A stretch of 64,000 nucleotides of DNA from Agrobacterium sp. RAC06 (GTDB lineage Bacteria; Pseudomonadota; Alphaproteobacteria; Rhizobiales; Rhizobiaceae): contig NZ_CP016499.1 of assembly GCF_001713475.1 (NCBI RefSeq), positions 2,728,001 to 2,792,000 of the forward strand. Reading direction: 5' to 3'. Both the position numbers and the translations under genes were made by a program. The notes under the pieces are model-generated. The model saw only the letters and a program-made list of their open reading frames with translations, had not been told where the DNA came from and ran no database searches. Positions 17,712 through 29,813 of this stretch are shown piece after piece (position 1 is the first letter of the stretch; every line of letters starts with the position of its first letter).

Positions 17712-19346
17712 TCAGTGGTGATCGATGTGCGACTGGTGGAAGACGTCGTCGGCCGGTGGGATTGCCTGACGCTCGATCATGCGGTGGACCTTGGGCGGCC
17801 TGTCGCCGCGATGCAGTTCGATCAGGCGGTCGGTGATCTCGGCATCGGCCTTGGTGCGGCGCTGGTTGTGACGGACATAGTCGACCCATGTCGGCACGTG
17901 ATAGGTTTCCGTCCAGATGTCAGGGTTTTCCAAATCGCGCATCAGCGTCCAGTTTCGCGCGCCGTCACGCAGGCGGATGCGGCGGCGCTCGACCATAATC
18001 CTCAGGAATTCTGGAACGTCTTCGTCGGCGATCTCGAAATCGACATGAATGACGATCGGGCCGCTGCGCGGGCGGATGTCGAGCTTGAGGGCCGGCTCGT
18101 TGAAACGGTTCAGCGGATCGAGATCAAGGGTCGCAAAGGCAGGCATTGGCAAGAAAAAGCCGATGAAGACGCCGACCATCATCAAAAGGCTTGAGGCCAC
18201 CAGCGCATGGTCGGACCCGTAGCTTTCGGCGACGCTGCCCCAGAGCCAGCTGCCCGTTGCCATCCCGCCGAAGGTCGCGGTCTGATAGAGCGAGAGGGCC
18301 CGACCGACGACCCAACGGGGAGCCGAGAGCTGGACGACGGTGTTGAACAGCGAGAGAGCCAGAACCCAGCAGGCGCCAGCGACCATCAGGGCAAGCGCCG
18401 TGATCCAGACCGAGGTGCTGATGCCCGTGACGCCGGCGGCAACGGCAAAGCCGGCGAAGGCGGCGCGGACGATGTCTTCACTCGACAGCAGTTCCCGGGC
18501 GCGCTGGTTGGCGAGTGCGCCGAAGATGGCGCCGAGGCCGAAGGCACCGAGCAGGCCACCAAAGGTGAGCGGACCGCCCAAGAGCTGGTCGCGAGCAACA
18601 ATCGGCAGAAGCGAAAGAATGGCGGTCGCGGTGAGACCGAAGACGAAGCCGCGGAAGAGCACCTTGCCAAGATTGGGTGACATGGCGACGTAGCGCAGGC
18701 CGGCGCCGATCGCCGAGCCGAGCTGCTCGCGTGGCAGCGGGTTTTTCGGAATGTTCGGCTGCCAGCGGAAGAGGGCATAGGTAATGGCGAAGTAGGACAG
18801 CGTGTTGACCGCAAAGGCGGCTGCCGCACCTGCGGCGGCGACGATTGCACCGCCAATCGCCGGGCCAACGCTGCGGGTAATGTTGAAGCCCATGCTGTTG
18901 AGCGAGACGGCGGCAGGCAGATCGGCGCGCGGGACGATATCGCCGACAGAGGCCTGCCAGGACGGGTTGTTGAGCGCGGTGCCGCAGCCGATGAGGAAGG
19001 TGAAGGCGAGGAGCGCCCAGGGCGTGATGAGATCAAGCAGGGCAAACAGCGTCAGAAGCGCCGAGACCACGATCATGAAGAGCTGGGCGGCGATCATGAC
19101 GCGGCGTCGATCGAAGCTGTCGGCGATGGCTCCGGCGATCAGGGACAAGAGCATGATCGGGCCGGTGTTCGAGGCCTGAACCAGCGCCACCATGTTTTCG
19201 GAGGTCGAGATCGAGGCCATCATCCAGGCGGCACCAACACCCTGGATCAGACCGCCGAGATTGGACGAGATGCTGGCAAGCCAGATCCGGCGATAGGCTT
19301 CGTTGCGCAGCGGCAGGAGCGGGGAACGGCTTTCGTGTGTGGACAT
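17712..19346 (-). CDS. MFS transporter, transmembrane secretion effector (MFS_3/EntS-like)
   Basis: A 544-residue membrane protein with about twelve hydrophobic segments in the first ~410 residues (including the early GLIQGVGAAWMM and DSFDRRRVMI loop motifs). A hydrophilic C-terminal domain of ~130 residues, with VHVDFEIADEDVPEF and YHVPTWVDYVRHNQRRT, is characteristic of this MFS subfamily. Members export siderophores or unknown small molecules. The start at 19346 (MSTHESRSP) is preferred, with GAGAAG ten bases upstream, over a frame opening at 19415. It is divergent from the rimP operon. Confidence 0.88.
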   Translation of the reverse strand: MSTHESRSPLLPLRNEAYRRIWLASISSNLGGLIQGVGAAWMMASISTSENMVALVQASNTGPIMLLSLIAGAIADSFDRRRVMIAAQLFMIVVSALLTLFALLDLITPWALLAFTFLIGCGTALNNPSWQASVGDIVPRADLPAAVSLNSMGFNITRSVGPAIGGAIVAAAGAAAAFAVNTLSYFAITYALFRWQPNIPKNPLPREQLGSAIGAGLRYVAMSPNLGKVLFRGFVFGLTATAILSLLPIVARDQLLGGPLTFGGLLGAFGLGAIFGALANQRARELLSSEDIVRAAFAGFAVAAGVTGISTSVWITALALMVAGACWVLALSLFNTVVQLSAPRWVVGRALSLYQTATFGGMATGSWLWGSVAESYGSDHALVASSLLMMVGVFIGFFLPMPAFATLDLDPLNRFNEPALKLDIRPRSGPIVIHVDFEIADEDVPEFLRIMVERRRIRLRDGARNWTLMRDLENPDIWTETYHVPTWVDYVRHNQRRTKADAEITDRLIELHRGDRPPKVHRMIERQAIPPADDVFHQSHIDHH

Positions 19347-19515
19347 GTCTTGAACTTCTCTGGCCACAACCATGTTTGGAAACAGCTGCGGCGGGTCAAA
19401 CCTTGCCTTGCGCAACGCATGGATGGCAAGTTTGTTTTCACGCTTCGGCTAAAAGCTTGCAAAAGCCGGGGCGGTCGGCTATATGAGCTTCAAATTCTTG
19501 ATCGACAGATGAAGG

Positions 19516-19544
19516 GTGGGCCCGAAAGGACCCGCTCTTTTTTA
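19516..19544 (+). terminator. Terminator-like hairpin in the rimP leader (possible attenuator)
   Basis: The stem GTGGGCCC / GGACCCGC (one C-A mismatch) is capped by a GAAA tetraloop and followed by TCTTTTTT. It sits 33 bases before the rimP start codon and ~170 bp after the divergent MFS start, so no upstream plus-strand gene needs terminating here. A leader attenuator for the rimP-nusA operon is the likely role. Confidence 0.6.
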
Positions 19545-19576
19545 TTGGCGATCACAGCCAATCGGGAGTAAAACGA

Positions 19577-20185
19577 TTGTCCGAAGATATGCCGAAGCCG
19601 GAACTCGGCGAAGCACGGATCATCATCGAGACGGGCCTTGACCGTCGTATCGCAGAGATTATCGAGCCCGTGCTCGTCGCGATGGATTTCAAGCTGGTTC
19701 GCGTGCGTATGATGAACCAGAACGGAATGACACTGCAGATCATGGCAGAACGCACCGACGGCACGATGACCGTCGAAGATTGCGAAGCCGTATCGATGGC
19801 AGTTTCCCCGGTTCTCGACGTCGAGGATCCGGTCGACAAGGCGTATCATCTGGAAGTGTCGTCGCCGGGCATCGACCGCCCGATGGTTCGCAAGTCGGAT
19901 TTCAGCCGCTGGCAGGGCCATATCGTGAAGTGCGAGACGTCGATCCTGGTCGACAACCGCAAGCGCTTCCGCGGCAAGATTACCGACGTGAACCAGGACG
20001 GCTTTACCCTGGAACGCGATCAGGTGGCCTATGGCGAAGAGCCGAAGGTGGTTATCCCCTTCAATACCCTCGCTGAAGCCAAACTCATTCTGACGGACGA
20101 TCTGATCCGTGACGCGCTCCGAGCCGATAAGCTCGCCAAGGCGCAGGCCGCGAACCAGAACGACGAAGACGACAGCGAAGAATAA
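19577..20185 (+). CDS. rimP: Ribosome maturation factor RimP
   Basis: Needed for 30S subunit maturation. The 202-residue protein has the N-terminal alpha/beta domain ([15 protein letters not shown], then TVEDCEAVS and the [13 protein letters not shown] signature near residue 95) and the C-terminal SH3-like domain. The C-terminal tail is acidic ([10 protein letters not shown]). The TTG at 19577 has GGGAG eight bases upstream; an ATG at 19589 is the alternative. It is the first gene of the translation operon, 56 bp before nusA. Confidence 0.94.
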   Translation: MSEDMPKPELGEARIIIETGLDRRIAEIIEPVLVAMDFKLVRVRMMNQNGMTLQIMAERTDGTMTVEDCEAVSMAVSPVLDVEDPVDKAYHLEVSSPGIDRPMVRKSDFSRWQGHIVKCETSILVDNRKRFRGKITDVNQDGFTLERDQVAYGEEPKVVIPFNTLAEAKLILTDDLIRDALRADKLAKAQAANQNDEDDSEE

Positions 20186-20241
20186 CGTTTGACCTATAGC
20201 CCGAGGCCGATGCCCGGGCGTGAAGACGGAGACCTAAGACA

Positions 20242-21861
20242 ATGGCAGTCAGTGCTAACAGGCTCGAGCTCTTGCAGATCGCAGATGCCGTCGCCCGTGA
20301 AAAGGTGATCGACCGCGAAATCGTGCTCGCCGCCATGGCCGACGCGATTCAGAAGGCTGCCCGGTCGCGCTACGGCAGCGAAACCAACATCCGCGCCGAC
20401 ATCAACTCCAAGACCGGCGAGATCCGTCTGCAGCGCCTTCTGGAAGTGGTCGAGAAGGTCGAGGACTACGCGACCCAGATCGCACTTGAACTGGCCCGTG
20501 ACCGCAATGTCGACGCCAAGCTCGGCGACTTCATCGCCGATCCGCTGCCGCCAATGGACTTCGGCCGTATTGCCGCCCAGTCGGCCAAGCAGGTCATCGT
20601 GCAGAAGGTTCGCGAAGCCGAGCGTGACCGCCAGTTCGACGAATTCAAGGATCGCGTCGGCGAGATCGTGAACGGCACCGTCAAGCGCGTCGAATACGGC
20701 AACGTAATCGTCGATCTCGGCCGTGGCGAAGGCATCATCCGTCGTGACGAGATGATCCCGCGCGAAGCTTTCCGCTACGGCGACCGCGTACGCGCCTATG
20801 TTTACGATGTTCGCCGCGAGCAGCGTGGCCCGCAGATCTTCCTGTCGCGTACCCATCCGCAGTTCATGGTGAAGCTCTTCACCATGGAAGTTCCTGAGAT
20901 CTACGACGGCATCATCCAGATCAAGTCGGTTGCCCGTGACCCGGGTTCGCGCGCCAAGATCGCCGTGATTTCGAACGATAGCTCGATCGATCCGGTCGGC
21001 GCCTGCGTCGGTATGCGCGGTTCGCGCGTTCAGGCCGTTGTCGGCGAGTTGCAGGGTGAAAAGATCGACATCATTCCGTGGAGCCAGGATCCGGCCTCCT
21101 TCATCGTCAACGCCTTGCAGCCGGCTGAAGTCGCCAAGGTCGTTCTCGACGAAGATGCAGAGCGCATCGAAGTCGTGGTTCCGGACGAGCAGCTGTCGCT
21201 GGCCATCGGCCGTCGCGGTCAGAACGTTCGTCTGGCATCGCAGCTGACCGGCTGGGATATCGACATCATGACGGAAGCGGAAGAATCCGAGCGTCGTCAG
21301 AAGGAATTCAACGAGCGTACGAACCTGTTCATGGATGCGCTCGACGTTGATGAAATGGTCGGCCAGGTACTGGCATCGGAAGGTTTTGCTGCGGTTGAAG
21401 AAGTTGCCTATGTCGAGCTCGACGAAATTGCGTCGATCGATGGCTTCGACGAAGACACCGCGCAGGAAATCCAGACCCGCGCCCGTGAGTACCTCGAGAA
21501 GATCGAGGCAGAGATGGATGCGAAGCGCCGCGAACTCGGCGTTGCGGACGAACTGCGCCAGATCGACGGCATGACCTCGCAGATGATGGTCGCGCTCGGC
21601 GAAGACGGCATCAAGACGGTCGAGGACTTCGCCGGCTGCGCTGCCGACGACCTGGTCGGCTGGAGCGAGCGCAAGGACGGCGAGACCAAGAAGTTCGAGG
21701 GCCTGTTCTCGAAATTCGACATCTCGCGCGCCGAAGCTGAAGCCATGATCGTGCAGGCCCGCCTCGCAGCCGGCTGGATCACCGAGGAAGACCTCGCGGC
21801 CGAAGCCGAAGTCGAAGCTGAAGGCGTACTCGAAGGCGAAGAAGCCGAGCAGGCAACGTGA
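20242..21861 (+). CDS. nusA: Transcription termination/antitermination factor NusA
   Basis: Binds RNA polymerase and nascent RNA to modulate pausing, termination and antitermination. The 539-residue protein has the N-terminal polymerase-binding domain (MAVSANRLELLQIADAVA), an S1 domain near residues 135-200 (GEIVNGTVKRVEYGNVIVDL), two KH domains (GACVGMRGSRVQAVV near 250; LAIGRRGQNVRLASQL near 320) and two C-terminal helix-hairpin-helix acidic repeats. The very acidic end overlaps the next gene (TGATG). Confidence 0.97.
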   Translation: MAVSANRLELLQIADAVAREKVIDREIVLAAMADAIQKAARSRYGSETNIRADINSKTGEIRLQRLLEVVEKVEDYATQIALELARDRNVDAKLGDFIADPLPPMDFGRIAAQSAKQVIVQKVREAERDRQFDEFKDRVGEIVNGTVKRVEYGNVIVDLGRGEGIIRRDEMIPREAFRYGDRVRAYVYDVRREQRGPQIFLSRTHPQFMVKLFTMEVPEIYDGIIQIKSVARDPGSRAKIAVISNDSSIDPVGACVGMRGSRVQAVVGELQGEKIDIIPWSQDPASFIVNALQPAEVAKVVLDEDAERIEVVVPDEQLSLAIGRRGQNVRLASQLTGWDIDIMTEAEESERRQKEFNERTNLFMDALDVDEMVGQVLASEGFAAVEEVAYVELDEIASIDGFDEDTAQEIQTRAREYLEKIEAEMDAKRRELGVADELRQIDGMTSQMMVALGEDGIKTVEDFAGCAADDLVGWSERKDGETKKFEGLFSKFDISRAEAEAMIVQARLAAGWITEEDLAAEAEVEAEGVLEGEEAEQAT

Positions 21862-22541
21862 TGGGCGCGCAGACGCCCGACGCGACAGAGGCCGAAGACG
21901 ACTTCGACCTCTCCGACGTGAACGGACGCATGTGCATCGTCACCCGCGAAAGCGGATCGCCCGAGACGCTTCTGCGTTTCGTGGCGGCACCCGACGGGAC
22001 CGTGGTCCCTGATCTGAAGCGGGCGCTCCCGGGCCGGGGCTGCTGGGTCAGCCCCAGCCGCGAGGCCGTCGACAAGGCCGTGGCGAAGAAGCTCTTCGCC
22101 AGGGCACTGAAACGGGATGTGAAGGCGGATCCGGAACTCGGGTCCGTCGTCGAGCGGCTTCTGGTCACGCAGCTGATCGGGATGATGAACATGGCCCGCA
22201 AGGCCGGCCAGTTCATCACCGGGGCGGCGAAGGTCGAGGCGGCGGTGCGCAGCGGAGAAGCCATCGCGGTCTTCCATTCGCAGGATGCCGCGCCAGATGG
22301 CGTGAGAAAGATCGACCAGGCCCGAAAGGCCTGGCACCTCGGAACAGGGGCAGAGGCGGAAGTTCCCGCCTTTCACCTGCTCACCGGGGCGGAATTGGAC
22401 GAGCAGATGGGCCAGAATGCGTTTATCCATGCTTGCGTGCTTGCAGGGCAGGCAGGTGAAGGTGTAGTGAAGCGCGCAACTCTGCTCGAAACCTACCGCG
22501 GCACGCCGCGGGTATCGGGCGCTGGCCCGAAATCACAATGA
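21861..22541 (+). CDS. YlxR-type RNA-binding protein fused to an L7Ae-like domain
   Basis: A 226-residue protein combining the YlxR (DUF448) domain (RMCIVTRESGSPETLLRF, then GRGCWVSPS near residues 60-68) with a C-terminal L7Ae/ribosomal-L30e-like fold (LIGMMNMARKAGQFITGAAKV near residue 105). In many bacteria these are two proteins; the fusion is usual in rhizobia. It lies between nusA and infB, suggesting a role in rRNA or translation. The start uses TGATG overlap with nusA. Confidence 0.9.
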   Translation: MGAQTPDATEAEDDFDLSDVNGRMCIVTRESGSPETLLRFVAAPDGTVVPDLKRALPGRGCWVSPSREAVDKAVAKKLFARALKRDVKADPELGSVVERLLVTQLIGMMNMARKAGQFITGAAKVEAAVRSGEAIAVFHSQDAAPDGVRKIDQARKAWHLGTGAEAEVPAFHLLTGAELDEQMGQNAFIHACVLAGQAGEGVVKRATLLETYRGTPRVSGAGPKSQ

Positions 22542-22642
22542 CGCGGTCACCGGCACAGGTCGGCCTCCGTGGTTTAGGACAGTATGTGAACGGCGAGGCC
22601 TGATGCTCGGCATCCGGCCCCGCTCGAAGGAACGGGAACGGA

Positions 22643-25354
<2,712 letters not shown>

Positions 25355-25385
25355 TCTCAGGCGTTTCGAACAACGATCCTTTCGG

Positions 25386-25404
25386 GCGCCGGATATTCCG
25401 GCGC
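25386..25404 (+). other. Stem-loop between infB and rbfA
   Basis: A perfect 8-bp inverted repeat, GCGCCGGA / TCCGGCGC with a three-base loop, lies in the 155-bp infB-rbfA gap. There is no T-run after it, so it is more likely an RNA-processing or stability element than a terminator. The rest of the gap shows nothing else recognisable. Confidence 0.45.
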
Positions 25405-25509
25405 TCGCTGTTTATGGGATCGTGACATCCGGCATTGGCCGGATGAACCACAATTACGGCATGACGCAGCAGGCAAGCGCCCCCGATGTCATGCGAAAGG
25501 CTTTGAACC

Positions 25510-25914
25510 ATGACAAAACCAACCTCTTCGGCACCTTCGCAGCGCATGCTGCGCGTCGGCGAGCAGGTGCGTGCCGCCATCACCCAGGTCCTGCAGCGCG
25601 GCGAAGTCCGCGACGAGGTGATCGAAAAAACCGTCATCTCCATCTCCGAAGTCCGCATGTCGCCGGACCTCAAGATGGCGACCGCTTATGTCACGCCGCT
25701 CGGCGTCAAGGACCATGACACGGTCATTGCAGCCCTCAACAAGCACGCCAAATACATTCGCGGCCGGCTGGGCAACCAGCTCCGGCAGCTGAAATACATG
25801 CCGGAAGTCCGTTTCCGCGACGACACCAGCTTCGACAACTACCAGAAGATCGATGCGCTGCTGCGTTCGCCGGAGGTCCAGCGCGACCTCGGCTCCGACG
25901 AAGATCAAGACTGA
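25510..25914 (+). CDS. rbfA: Ribosome-binding factor A
   Basis: A 134-residue KH-like 16S rRNA maturation factor needed for late 30S assembly and cold growth. It has the typical [15 protein letters not shown] opening helix, the central [21 protein letters not shown] strand region (about residues 38-58), and [19 protein letters not shown] near residue 95. The length is normal. It is 12 bp upstream of truB. Confidence 0.95.
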   Translation: MTKPTSSAPSQRMLRVGEQVRAAITQVLQRGEVRDEVIEKTVISISEVRMSPDLKMATAYVTPLGVKDHDTVIAALNKHAKYIRGRLGNQLRQLKYMPEVRFRDDTSFDNYQKIDALLRSPEVQRDLGSDEDQD

Positions 25915-25926
25915 GAAAAGACCTAG

Positions 25927-26856
25927 ATGTCCAAACCCCGCAAGCCCAAGGGCCGCCCGATTTCGGGCTGGCTCATTCTCGACAAGCCGGTGGATTTCGG
26001 CTCGACCGAGGCCGTCGGCAAGATCAAGTGGCTGTTCAACGCCCAGAAGGCCGGTCATGCCGGCACGCTCGATCCGCTCGCATCAGGCATGCTGCCGATT
26101 GCACTCGGCGATGCGACGAAGACCGTCCCTTACGTCATGGACGGCCGCAAGATCTACGAATTCACGGTGACCTGGGGCGAGGAGCGCTCGACGGACGATC
26201 TCGAGGGCGAGGTGACGCAGAGCTCCGACAAGCGCCCTGCAAAGAGCGACATCGAGGCGTTGCTGCCCAACTACACCGGCACCATCAGCCAGATCCCGCC
26301 GCAGTTCTCGGCGATCAAGATTGCCGGCGAGCGGGCCTATGATCTCGCCCGCGATGGCGAGACAGTCGAGATCCCCTCTCGCGAGGTCGAGGTTCACCGC
26401 CTGACGCTGCTGAACTGCGAAGGCGACAAGGCACATTTCGAGGTTGAATGCGGCAAAGGCACTTACGTGCGCTCGCTGGCCCGCGACTTTGGTCGCGATC
26501 TCGGCTGCTACGGCCATATCTCCTCGCTCCGCCGCACCTTCGTGGCCCCGTTTGCCGAGGAGATGATGGTGCCGCTCGCGGAGCTCGTGGCGCTCGAAGC
26601 CATCGAGGACCGGGATGAGCGGCTGGCCGCTCTCGATGCATTCCTCGGCGATACGGCAGAAGCGCTTTCCGCCCTGCCGCAGCTCAGGATCACCGATGAC
26701 CAGGCGCATCGGCTGCGCATGGGCAACCCGATCATCCTGCGCGGCCGCGATGCACCCGTTGCAGAGCCTGAGGCCGTGGCGCTTGCCGGCGGCAAGTTGA
26801 TCGCCATCGGCGAGATCGCGGGCGGCGAGTTTCACCCGCGGCGCGTCTTCGCCTGA
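25927..26856 (+). CDS. truB: tRNA pseudouridine(55) synthase TruB
   Basis: Makes pseudouridine 55 in the T-loop of tRNAs. The 309-residue protein has [13 protein letters not shown] near residues 20-32 and the catalytic Asp in [17 protein letters not shown] near residue 50, followed by the [15 protein letters not shown] region. The C-terminal PUA-like domain covers the last ~80 residues. The gene ends 150 bp before rpsO. The rbfA-truB-rpsO-pnp order is standard. Confidence 0.95.
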   Translation: MSKPRKPKGRPISGWLILDKPVDFGSTEAVGKIKWLFNAQKAGHAGTLDPLASGMLPIALGDATKTVPYVMDGRKIYEFTVTWGEERSTDDLEGEVTQSSDKRPAKSDIEALLPNYTGTISQIPPQFSAIKIAGERAYDLARDGETVEIPSREVEVHRLTLLNCEGDKAHFEVECGKGTYVRSLARDFGRDLGCYGHISSLRRTFVAPFAEEMMVPLAELVALEAIEDRDERLAALDAFLGDTAEALSALPQLRITDDQAHRLRMGNPIILRGRDAPVAEPEAVALAGGKLIAIGEIAGGEFHPRRVFA

Positions 26857-27006
26857 CGCCTTCCCGCCGCCTGCTCTTTCCTTTCTTGAGGGAATGGAGT
26901 ATAGGCGGCGGCAGCTGGCCCTTCGGGTGCCTGCATTCACGGCCAATGCTGGACGACATCCCGGCGTTTGGCGACCTGTTTCTCCTTATTCTAGAAAGGA
27001 TTCACG

Positions 27007-27276
27007 ATGTCGATCACTGCAGAGCGCAAGGCCGCCCTCATCAAGGAATACGCAATCAAGGAAGGCGACACCGGTTCTCCGGAAGTTCAGGTCGCAATCC
27101 TGACCGAGCGTATCACCAACCTGACGGAACACTTCAAGGGTCACAAGAAGGACAACCACTCGCGTCGTGGCCTTCTGACCATGGTTTCGACCCGCCGTTC
27201 GCTTCTCGACTATGTCAAGAAGCAGGATGAGGCTCGCTACACGACCCTGATCACGCGCCTCGGCATCCGCCGCTAA
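27007..27276 (+). CDS. rpsO: 30S ribosomal protein S15
   Basis: An 89-residue primary 16S rRNA-binding protein of the 30S platform. The conserved core is clear: [17 protein letters not shown] near residue 23, then [19 protein letters not shown] (residues ~39-57) and a C-terminal [12 protein letters not shown]. The length is exact. AGAAAGGATTCACG provides the ribosome site. A strong hairpin follows the stop. Confidence 0.97.
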   Translation: MSITAERKAALIKEYAIKEGDTGSPEVQVAILTERITNLTEHFKGHKKDNHSRRGLLTMVSTRRSLLDYVKKQDEARYTTLITRLGIRR

Positions 27277-27283
27277 CGACTTC

Positions 27284-27314
27284 CCGGCGGACCTTCTTCA
27301 CGAAGGTCCGCCGG
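27284..27314 (+). terminator. Strong rpsO-distal hairpin (terminator or RNase III site)
   Basis: A perfect 13-bp stem, CCGGCGGACCTTC / GAAGGTCCGCCGG with a 5-base loop, starts 8 bases after the rpsO stop. The downstream TTGCCTTTCC is only weakly U-rich, so termination would be partial. In other bacteria the rpsO-pnp junction is an RNase III/RNase E processing point, which is a plausible role here. Confidence 0.6.
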
Positions 27315-27592
27315 TTGCCTTTCCGGGTCAGGCTACAAGACCCGCGACTGGTTCCGCGCGAAGACCGCCCGGAACGAACGACAGGCCGGATGGGCCGGAT
27401 CTGTCGACGACAACCGATGACCTGTCATGGGGCAGGATTGTTGGATGCTTCCGCACCCTGTCGGGTGCTCGAACCGGCCAATGCCGAAACCGAAGCCTCC
27501 CACTGTCTTGCCCGTGATTGCGTCAGCACATTGCAGACCAACCGCCCCCTGCCCATTCGGCAGGACGAAGGTCCGCATATGAAGGACAAGAT
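27315..27592 (+). other. pnp leader region, no gene seen
   Basis: About 280 bp separate the rpsO hairpin from the pnp start. No credible separate gene was found; an in-frame ATG-less extension of pnp to 27518 is not supported. An imperfect repeat of AAGGTCCGC (27305-27313 and again near 27568) is visible. The leader is where PNPase autoregulation acts in enterobacteria, but no specific element is recognised here. Confidence 0.4.
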
Positions 27593-29737
27593 ATGTTTGA
27601 TGTTCACAGCGTTGAGATCGAGTGGGCAGGCCGCCCGCTGAAGCTCGAGACCGGCAAGATCGCCCGCCAGGCTGACGGTGCCGTTCTCGCCACTTATGGC
27701 GAAACCGTCGTTCTCGCCACCGTCGTTTCGGCCAAGTCGCCGAAGCCGGGCCAGGATTTCTTCCCGCTCACCGTCAATTACCAGGAAAAGACCTACGCCG
27801 CCGGCAAGATCCCGGGTGGCTACTTCAAGCGCGAAGGTCGTCCGTCGGAAAAGGAAACGCTGGTTTCCCGTCTGATCGACCGTCCGATCCGCCCGCTCTT
27901 CCCGGAAGGCTACAAGAACGACACCCAGGTCGTCGTCACCGTCGTCCAGCATGACCTCGAAAACGATCCGGACGTATTGTCGATGGTTGCCGCTTCGGCA
28001 GCGCTGACGCTCTCCGGCGTGCCCTTCATGGGCCCGGTCGGCGGCGCTCGCGTCGGCTACATCAACGGCGAATATGTTCTGAACCCGCATCTCGACGAGA
28101 TGGACGAGTCGGTTCTGGATCTGGTCGTCGCCGGCACCCAGGACGCCGTCCTGATGGTCGAGTCGGAAGCCAAGGAACTCAACGAAGACATCATGCTCGG
28201 CGCCGTCATGTTCGGCCACAAGGGCTTCCAGCCGGTCATCGACGCGATCATCAAGCTCGCTGAAGTGGCTGCCAAGGAGCCGCGCGAGTTCGAACCGGAG
28301 GATCATTCCGCTCTCGAAGCTGAAATGCTGTCGATCGCCGAAACCGAACTGCGCGCAGCCTACAAGATCACCCAGAAGGCTGATCGCTACACCGCCGTCG
28401 ACGCCGTCAAGGCCAAGGTGAAGGCACATTTCTTCCCGGAAGGTGCAGAACCGAAGTATTCGAACGAAGTCATCGGTGCCGTCTTCAAGCACCTGCAGGC
28501 GAAGATCGTTCGCTGGAACATCCTCGACACGAAGAGCCGCATCGACGGTCGTGACCTGTCGACCGTTCGTGCGATCGTGTCGGAAGTCGGTATCCTGCCG
28601 CGCACGCATGGTTCGGCCCTCTTCACCCGCGGCGAGACGCAGGCAATCGTTGTTGCCACGCTCGGTACCGGCGAAGACGAACAGTATGTCGACAGCCTGA
28701 CCGGCATGTACAAGGAACGCTTCCTTCTGCATTACAACTTCCCGCCCTACTCCGTCGGTGAAACCGGCCGCATGGGTTCGCCGGGTCGTCGCGAAATCGG
28801 TCACGGCAAGCTCGCATGGCGCGCTATCCGTCCGATGCTGCCGTCGGCTGAGCAGTTCCCCTACACGCTGCGCGTCGTCTCCGAGATCACCGAGTCGAAC
28901 GGCTCGTCCTCGATGGCAACCGTCTGCGGCACCTCGCTCGCACTGATGGACGCTGGCGTTCCGCTGGCCAAGCCGGTTGCCGGTATCGCCATGGGTCTGA
29001 TCCTCGAAGGCGAGCGCTTTGCGGTTCTCTCCGACATCCTGGGTGACGAAGACCATCTCGGCGACATGGACTTCAAGGTTGCGGGTACTGCCGACGGCAT
29101 CACCTCGCTGCAGATGGACATCAAGATCGCCGGCATCACCGAAGAGATCATGAAGGTTGCACTCGGCCAGGCTCAGGGTGGCCGCAAGCACATCCTGAAC
29201 GAAATGGCGAACGCCCTTTCGGAAAGCCGCGGCCAACTCGGCGAATTCGCACCGCGCATCGAAGTGATGAACATCCCGGTCGACAAGATCCGTGAAGTCA
29301 TCGGCTCGGGCGGCAAGGTCATCCGCGAAATCGTCGAAAAGACCGGCGCCAAGATCAACATCGAAGACGACGGCACCGTGAAGATCGCCTCCGCCTCCGG
29401 CAAGGAGATCGAAGCGGCCCGCAAGTGGATCCATTCGATCGTGGCCGAGCCAGAAGTTGGCGTGATCTACGAAGGTACCGTTGTGAAGACCGCCGACTTC
29501 GGCGCATTCGTCAACTTCTTCGGTTCGCGTGACGGCCTCGTTCACATCTCGCAGCTGGCTTCCGAGCGCGTGGCCAAGACCTCCGACGTCGTCAAGGAAG
29601 GCGACAAGGTCTGGGTCAAGCTCATGGGCTTCGACGAGCGCGGCAAGGTCCGCCTGTCGATGAAGGTCGTCGATCAGGCAACCGGCCAGGAAATCGCTGC
29701 CGAGAAGAAGAAGGAAGACGGCGAAGCAGCTGAGTAA
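27593..29737 (+). CDS. pnp: Polyribonucleotide nucleotidyltransferase (PNPase)
   Basis: A 714-residue phosphorolytic 3'-5' exoribonuclease and degradosome component. Two RNase PH domains are visible: the first opens with [17 protein letters not shown], and the second has the active-site region [14 protein letters not shown] near residue 400. Then come a KH domain ([12 protein letters not shown] near residue 568) and an S1 domain ([17 protein letters not shown] near residue 627). The C-terminus is Lys/Glu-rich. The start at 27593 has AAGGAC five bases upstream. Confidence 0.97.
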   Translation: MFDVHSVEIEWAGRPLKLETGKIARQADGAVLATYGETVVLATVVSAKSPKPGQDFFPLTVNYQEKTYAAGKIPGGYFKREGRPSEKETLVSRLIDRPIRPLFPEGYKNDTQVVVTVVQHDLENDPDVLSMVAASAALTLSGVPFMGPVGGARVGYINGEYVLNPHLDEMDESVLDLVVAGTQDAVLMVESEAKELNEDIMLGAVMFGHKGFQPVIDAIIKLAEVAAKEPREFEPEDHSALEAEMLSIAETELRAAYKITQKADRYTAVDAVKAKVKAHFFPEGAEPKYSNEVIGAVFKHLQAKIVRWNILDTKSRIDGRDLSTVRAIVSEVGILPRTHGSALFTRGETQAIVVATLGTGEDEQYVDSLTGMYKERFLLHYNFPPYSVGETGRMGSPGRREIGHGKLAWRAIRPMLPSAEQFPYTLRVVSEITESNGSSSMATVCGTSLALMDAGVPLAKPVAGIAMGLILEGERFAVLSDILGDEDHLGDMDFKVAGTADGITSLQMDIKIAGITEEIMKVALGQAQGGRKHILNEMANALSESRGQLGEFAPRIEVMNIPVDKIREVIGSGGKVIREIVEKTGAKINIEDDGTVKIASASGKEIEAARKWIHSIVAEPEVGVIYEGTVVKTADFGAFVNFFGSRDGLVHISQLASERVAKTSDVVKEGDKVWVKLMGFDERGKVRLSMKVVDQATGQEIAAEKKKEDGEAAE

Positions 29738-29759
29738 GCTGACGTCGTTCCCGATCCGA

Positions 29760-29788
29760 GGCGCGGGAGAATTTCCCGCGCCTTTTTT
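29760..29788 (+). terminator. Rho-independent terminator of pnp
   Basis: The stem GGCGCGGGA / TCCCGCGCC with a five-base loop is followed by TTTTTTG. It lies 22 bases after the pnp stop and ends the rimP-pnp block. Confidence 0.88.
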
Positions 29789-29813
29789 GTTCGCCGAGAA
29801 AGAAGACCGAGCC

